Part shown: one piece after another, positions 21,070 to 24,014 of the stretch | Layout of the letters: the number at the start of each line of letters is the position of its first letter | How positions within the stretch are numbered: position 1 is the first letter of the stretch | Virus record (IMG/VR): IMGVR_UViG_3300032284_000862 | Span: 1-24,014 of that record | Reading direction: 5' to 3' (one strand) | From: a virus | DNA: 24,014 nucleotides | Position numbers and translations under genes: made by a program | The notes under the pieces: model-generated | Told to the model about the DNA's origin: nothing | The model's input: the letters and a program-made list of their open reading frames with translations, nothing else | The model's database searches: none

Positions 21070-22064
21070 GAATTCTTGTAACAGGCGGCAGTGGCTATGT
21101 TGGTAGCCATGTCGCTAAATTACTTGATCAGACAGGGCATATTGTTTTTGTCCTTGACAAAGTTGCTGATCGTAAAACTTGGGTCAATCCGCATATTCGT
21201 CACTTCACTGGCGATGTTGCGGATTATAATGGACTAGATAATCTATTTGAAAACTACAAATTCAATGCTGTTATCCATATGGCCGCCAGCAGTGAAATTG
21301 GGCCTAGCGTAACGGATCCATTATTCTATTACGCAAACAATGTTGCCAATACAGCATTATTACTTAACATCTGTGCTAAACACAATGTGGACAAGGTAGT
21401 GTTTAGTTCAACTAGCGCAGTCTACGGGGAAGTTGACCCTAAGGATTTACCAACTAAAGAAGACCACGCAAAGAATCCTAGAACAAGTTACGGCTCTAGC
21501 AAATTGTGTAATGAACACATGCTACGAGATGTTGCTCGTGCCTACGGTATTCGTAGTGTGAGCTTGAGATACTTCAACGCAAGTGGAGCAAGTCCAGACG
21601 CTTCAATTGGTGAGTTCCGTGAAAAGCCTACGCATTTAATCCCAAATCTGGCCGCGGTGGCATTAGGACAGAAGCCAGAATTTACAATTAACGGAATTGA
21701 TTATCCTACTTCAGATGGTACTGCCATTCGAGATTATACTCATGTGTGGGATATTGCTAGAGCACACGAAAGCGCACTGGATTATCTAGATGGAGGTTCT
21801 CCAACTACATCTATAAATATCGGAGCAGGCGGTGGATATTCTGTACAAGAGATGTTACAAGAATTCCAAAAGCAATGGGGTAGTCCAATATTTTGTATAG
21901 ACGGTCCTAGACGAGTTGGAGATATTCCAATTAACTATGCTGACATTACCCGAGCAAAACAACTTCTAAATTGGCAACCAGAACTTAGCACACCATCTCA
22001 AATTATTGAAGATGCTATTCGCTGGTACCGTAGTGACTTATACAAAAGGCTAGCAAATGTTTGA
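21066..22064 (+). CDS. galE: UDP-glucose 4-epimerase-like NAD-dependent epimerase
   Basis: The 332-aa product is a full-length extended short-chain dehydrogenase close to GalE. NAD-binding TGGSGYVGSH is at 6-15, the catalytic Ser/Thr region SSTSAVYG at about 114-121, and Tyr142-Gly-Ser-Ser-Lys146 is the YxxxK pair. The GalE-specific block ASGASPDASIGE is followed by a THLIP segment near 200. It would interconvert UDP-Glc and UDP-Gal (or the GlcNAc/GalNAc forms) in the cytoplasm. It starts with GTG, coupled to the small gene upstream, and overlaps the next gene by 8 nt. With the three glycosyltransferases in the window it fits a phage glycan pathway. Substrate specificity is inferred. Confidence 0.92.
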   Translation: MRILVTGGSGYVGSHVAKLLDQTGHIVFVLDKVADRKTWVNPHIRHFTGDVADYNGLDNLFENYKFNAVIHMAASSEIGPSVTDPLFYYANNVANTALLLNICAKHNVDKVVFSSTSAVYGEVDPKDLPTKEDHAKNPRTSYGSSKLCNEHMLRDVARAYGIRSVSLRYFNASGASPDASIGEFREKPTHLIPNLAAVALGQKPEFTINGIDYPTSDGTAIRDYTHVWDIARAHESALDYLDGGSPTTSINIGAGGGYSVQEMLQEFQKQWGSPIFCIDGPRRVGDIPINYADITRAKQLLNWQPELSTPSQIIEDAIRWYRSDLYKRLANV

Positions 22065-22431
22065 CGCAATATTTTCACTCTTAATTTTGTTACAAATTAA
22101 GCATTGGTACATTGACTTTGTTAATCAGTCCGAAGAAGAAGTTACATGGAAAGGTACTTATCTAGATTGGCGTGGAGTTAAGCATAGTCTTAAACACGGA
22201 TTGGCAACTACGGCGTGTTTGTTGATTGTCACAGGAGTTGAATACCTACCTTTCTGTATAGTGCTGGGATTTGTTGATTTCCTAGTACACTATCATGTAG
22301 ATTGGTCTAAAATGAATCTTAACAAGAAATTAGGATATACTATTGCAATGCCACAGTTTTGGGCATTGTTAGGTTTAGATCAATTAGCACATCAACTAAC
22401 TTACATAGGCATAGCATGGGCTATGATTTAA
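22057..22431 (+). CDS. DUF3307-like membrane protein (124 aa)
   Basis: The 124-aa product has three to four hydrophobic segments (about 4-17, 48-79 and 96-122). The conserved polar residues match the DUF3307 pattern: His16 and Asp20 with Gln24 in the first helix, His47 in the second, Asp74/His78/His80-Val-Asp82-x-x-Lys85 in the middle, and Asp108-Gln109...His112 near the end. Intramembrane His/Asp residues suggest metal binding or an enzyme in the membrane, but no function is established to my knowledge. It overlaps galE by 8 nt and precedes the next gene by one base. Confidence 0.78.
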   Translation: MFDAIFSLLILLQIKHWYIDFVNQSEEEVTWKGTYLDWRGVKHSLKHGLATTACLLIVTGVEYLPFCIVLGFVDFLVHYHVDWSKMNLNKKLGYTIAMPQFWALLGLDQLAHQLTYIGIAWAMI

Positions 22432-22432
22432 A

Positions 22433-22957
22433 ATGAAAACAGAATACGAAATTAAAGATAAGGTGTGGATTCACATTGGTGAACGCAAACTTACAGAAGG
22501 TCGAGTAGTAGAAATTATTGACCTCGAGCACTTAGACGAAGGTCACGATCCAGATCGTGAATTATATGTCATCGAACTTAAAACAGGTATCGAGGATATA
22601 TACGAAGTACGCACATTTGAACAAATCAGTCCAGACGCCAAAGGTCCTATTAATCTTTTCCGTAAGACTAAAACTCGAATGGAGCAAAGAGCATTGAAGC
22701 GTCTAGGAATGATTATTCCTAACGAAGATGGTGTTATTCCTGCTGATGGATATGTTGCTCCAGAAATCAACCTACTCAGTATTGGAGATGTAGAAGAGGA
22801 TGACGAGGACGGACCGACACCAGAACAGATTCATGCCGCAATGGAAGCCGCACAAAACTCTACAAATATTCCGCCATTAATGGCCCAACCTGCTAAGAAG
22901 AAAAGGCAATTTAACCGTGGAACAAAAAAACCCCGAACAGCAAAAGCTAAATTATAA
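22433..22957 (+). CDS. phage protein of unknown function with acidic and basic tail (174 aa)
   Basis: The N-terminal 75 residues look like a small beta-barrel (VWIHIG, GRVVEIIDL, LYVIELK), similar in layout to KOW/SH3-like domains. A helical middle (about 80-95), an acidic low-complexity stretch (about 118-128, EEDDEDG) and a Lys/Arg-rich C-terminus (about 152-174) follow. The basic tail suggests nucleic-acid or protein binding. ATG 22433 follows the previous stop by one base. Its end overlaps the next ORF by 41 nt if that one starts at GTG 22917. Function unknown. Confidence 0.75.
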   Translation: MKTEYEIKDKVWIHIGERKLTEGRVVEIIDLEHLDEGHDPDRELYVIELKTGIEDIYEVRTFEQISPDAKGPINLFRKTKTRMEQRALKRLGMIIPNEDGVIPADGYVAPEINLLSIGDVEEDDEDGPTPEQIHAAMEAAQNSTNIPPLMAQPAKKKRQFNRGTKKPRTAKAKL

Positions 22958-23261
22958 TGATTGGCAAGGCCTACAGTCAATAATGATTATGTGGGCCAAT
23001 AAAATGGCATCAGAGCAAATCACTATTGAAGCTAAACTATACAAACGAAAAAACAAGTGGGCTATAGTCTTAGAAGAGTGTTGGCCATATGACACTCCTC
23101 CTGTCCGTGAAGCAGATGTGTTAGGAGAAAGAGTTGATTGGTGTATTGAAAAATTAAAAGATTGGCCGGGCTGTAAACGCATGGCATATGATCAATTCTG
23201 GTTTGATAAAAAGCTCGAAGCAGAAAAGTTTATAACTATGTACACACTAACCTGGCGTTAA
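22917..23261 (+). CDS. phage protein of unknown function (114 aa or shorter)
   Basis: The open frame begins at GTG 22917, inside the previous gene. ATG 22983 or 22989 are alternatives that would give about 92 or 90 aa and avoid the overlap. Neither choice has a strong ribosome-binding site, so the start is open. The product is rich in Trp and Lys, with a strand-strand segment (QITIEAKLYKRKNKWAIVLE) and helices in the second half that include DWCIEKLKDW and KKLEAEKFITMY. No known motif is present. It lies 4 nt upstream of the carboxypeptidase gene. Confidence 0.68.
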   Translation: MEQKNPEQQKLNYNDWQGLQSIMIMWANKMASEQITIEAKLYKRKNKWAIVLEECWPYDTPPVREADVLGERVDWCIEKLKDWPGCKRMAYDQFWFDKKLEAEKFITMYTLTWR

Positions 23262-23265
23262 AACT

Positions 23266-24014
23266 ATGAAGTACATTTTTTGTTTGTTATTGGCGTTGTC
23301 AACAGTATGTTATGCTAAAAAACCCAACCCAAGTGTTTGGTTATACAATGTAACAGAAGACAAAGTCATTGTTAAAGATAATGCCGATGTGCAACGACCA
23401 TTAGCAAGCATTACTAAGCTAATGACTGCTATGGTTGTCCTAGATCAAACAATCAATCTAGATGATAAAATTACTAAGAAGCTAATAGGACCTCTTCCTA
23501 TTGGCACATATACTCGAAGAGAACTGCTAACAGCTATGTTGGTTAAGAGTGAAAATAGTGCCGCAGAAACTCTAGCAGAAGCATATCCAGGCGGACGAAA
23601 AGCCTTTATAGTAGCAATGAATAATCGTGCCGAAAGTCTAGGCATGACACAAACATCATTTGAAGATGCTAGTGGGCTTTCTAAAAATAATATTTCAAGC
23701 GCAATGGATATCAACAAGATGTTAATTGCGTCTATGAACTATCAATTTATTCGCGATACCAGCACAATGAAACATGCCATGTTTGAAACGCAATACAAAA
23801 AGAAAATTCGAACTGTTACACTGGATCATACCAGCAAACAGTTTTTGTTTGAGTTTGACAATATTGTTATTACCAAAACAGGTTATACCAACCCGGCAGG
23901 ATTTTGTCTAGCACTGGTTGTAGAGCAAGATCATAAGTTCTATACTGCAGTTGTTATGGGAACTCCTAGCCCAATGTTTAGATTCCAATTGGTTAAAAAA
24001 CTTCTAAATAAAGA
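23266..24014 (+). CDS. exported D-alanyl-D-alanine carboxypeptidase/endopeptidase (PBP, S11 family), 3'-truncated by the window
   Basis: The frame starts at ATG 23266 and is still open at the window end (249 codons seen). A Sec signal peptide lies at 1-17 (cleavage after CYA). The three active-site motifs of low-molecular-mass penicillin-binding proteins are intact: Ser48-Ile-Thr-Lys51 (SxxK), Ser95-Glu-Asn97 (SxN) and Lys204-Thr-Gly206 (KTG). The compact size up to KTG resembles PBP7/S11 enzymes without the extra C-terminal domain of PBP5. It would trim or cut peptidoglycan cross-links in the periplasm. A role in lysis timing, DNA entry or wall remodelling is inferred. The end cannot be judged. 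Confidence 0.92.
   Translation, partial: MKYIFCLLLALSTVCYAKKPNPSVWLYNVTEDKVIVKDNADVQRPLASITKLMTAMVVLDQTINLDDKITKKLIGPLPIGTYTRRELLTAMLVKSENSAAETLAEAYPGGRKAFIVAMNNRAESLGMTQTSFEDASGLSKNNISSAMDINKMLIASMNYQFIRDTSTMKHAMFETQYKKKIRTVTLDHTSKQFLFEFDNIVITKTGYTNPAGFCLALVVEQDHKFYTAVVMGTPSPMFRFQLVKKLLNK

Noticed and set aside
23445-23717. 90-aa minus-strand ORF
   Set aside because: It is the reverse frame of the carboxypeptidase gene, which has all three active-site motifs on the + strand.
1-24014. CRISPR array, insertion sequence or integrase/attachment site
   Set aside because: No spaced direct repeats, transposase, recombinase or duplicated tRNA end was found. The tRNA 3' ends are not repeated elsewhere in the window as far as I can read.

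Overview
The window looks like part of a tailed-phage genome of the marine or freshwater T4-like type, infecting a Gram-negative bacterium. Nearly all sequence is coding and every supported gene is on the + strand. Neighbouring genes are joined by ATGA, TAATG or GTGA overlaps. Two clear tRNA genes with encoded CCA are present. The gene content (many small 2-oxoglutarate/Fe(II) oxygenases, a tryptophan-halogenase-like flavoprotein, glycosyltransferases, conserved small hypotheticals) fits the accessory part of such genomes. No capsid, tail, terminase or replication gene is visible, so the phage assignment is an inference. The Gram-negative host is inferred from lipoprotein signals, an LPP20-like lipoprotein, a TctA-type permease, a D-Ala-D-Ala carboxypeptidase and sigma70-type promoters.

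Layout. 1-338: a non-coding block closed by a 21-bp inverted repeat, then tRNA-Gly(GCC). 369-1956: a GNAT-like protein and two 2OG-oxygenase-like proteins. 1957-6169: a full-consensus sigma70 promoter heads a run of dual-specificity phosphatase, P-loop kinase, Trp-halogenase-like enzyme, a half-length TctB and a full-length TctA. 6147-8389: a second promoter, a 57-aa protein, a metallophosphoesterase, an oxygenase and two unknowns. 8390-8588: a structured spacer and tRNA-Arg(UCU). 8607-8837: an RNA polymerase omega-subunit homologue. 9054-13130: an FkbM-like methyltransferase followed by five more 2OG-oxygenase-like genes, interrupted by a promoter and an abnormal 113-nt tRNA-like gene. 13168-15251: two GT-B glycosyltransferases. 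15330-16777: two paralogous HExxH metallopeptidases. 16774-20123: another full-consensus promoter, apparently giving a leaderless message, then a block of exported proteins and lipoproteins and several small unknowns. 20165-24014: a GT-A glycosyltransferase, GalE, a DUF3307-like membrane protein, two unknowns and a 3'-truncated, exported D-Ala-D-Ala carboxypeptidase.

How the genes may work together (inference). Eight oxygenase-like genes, a halogenase and an FkbM-type methyltransferase suggest a large capacity for hydroxylation, halogenation and methylation of virion proteins, glycans or host metabolites. The three glycosyltransferases and GalE suggest surface-glycan synthesis. TctA/TctB, the exported lipoproteins and the carboxypeptidase act on or in the host envelope. 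The omega homologue and promoter set point to takeover of host RNA polymerase. The most unusual items are the omega homologue, the TctA/mini-TctB pair without TctC, the structured RNA at 5-252, the abnormal tRNA at 12368-12480, and the consensus promoter whose start point falls on an ATG.
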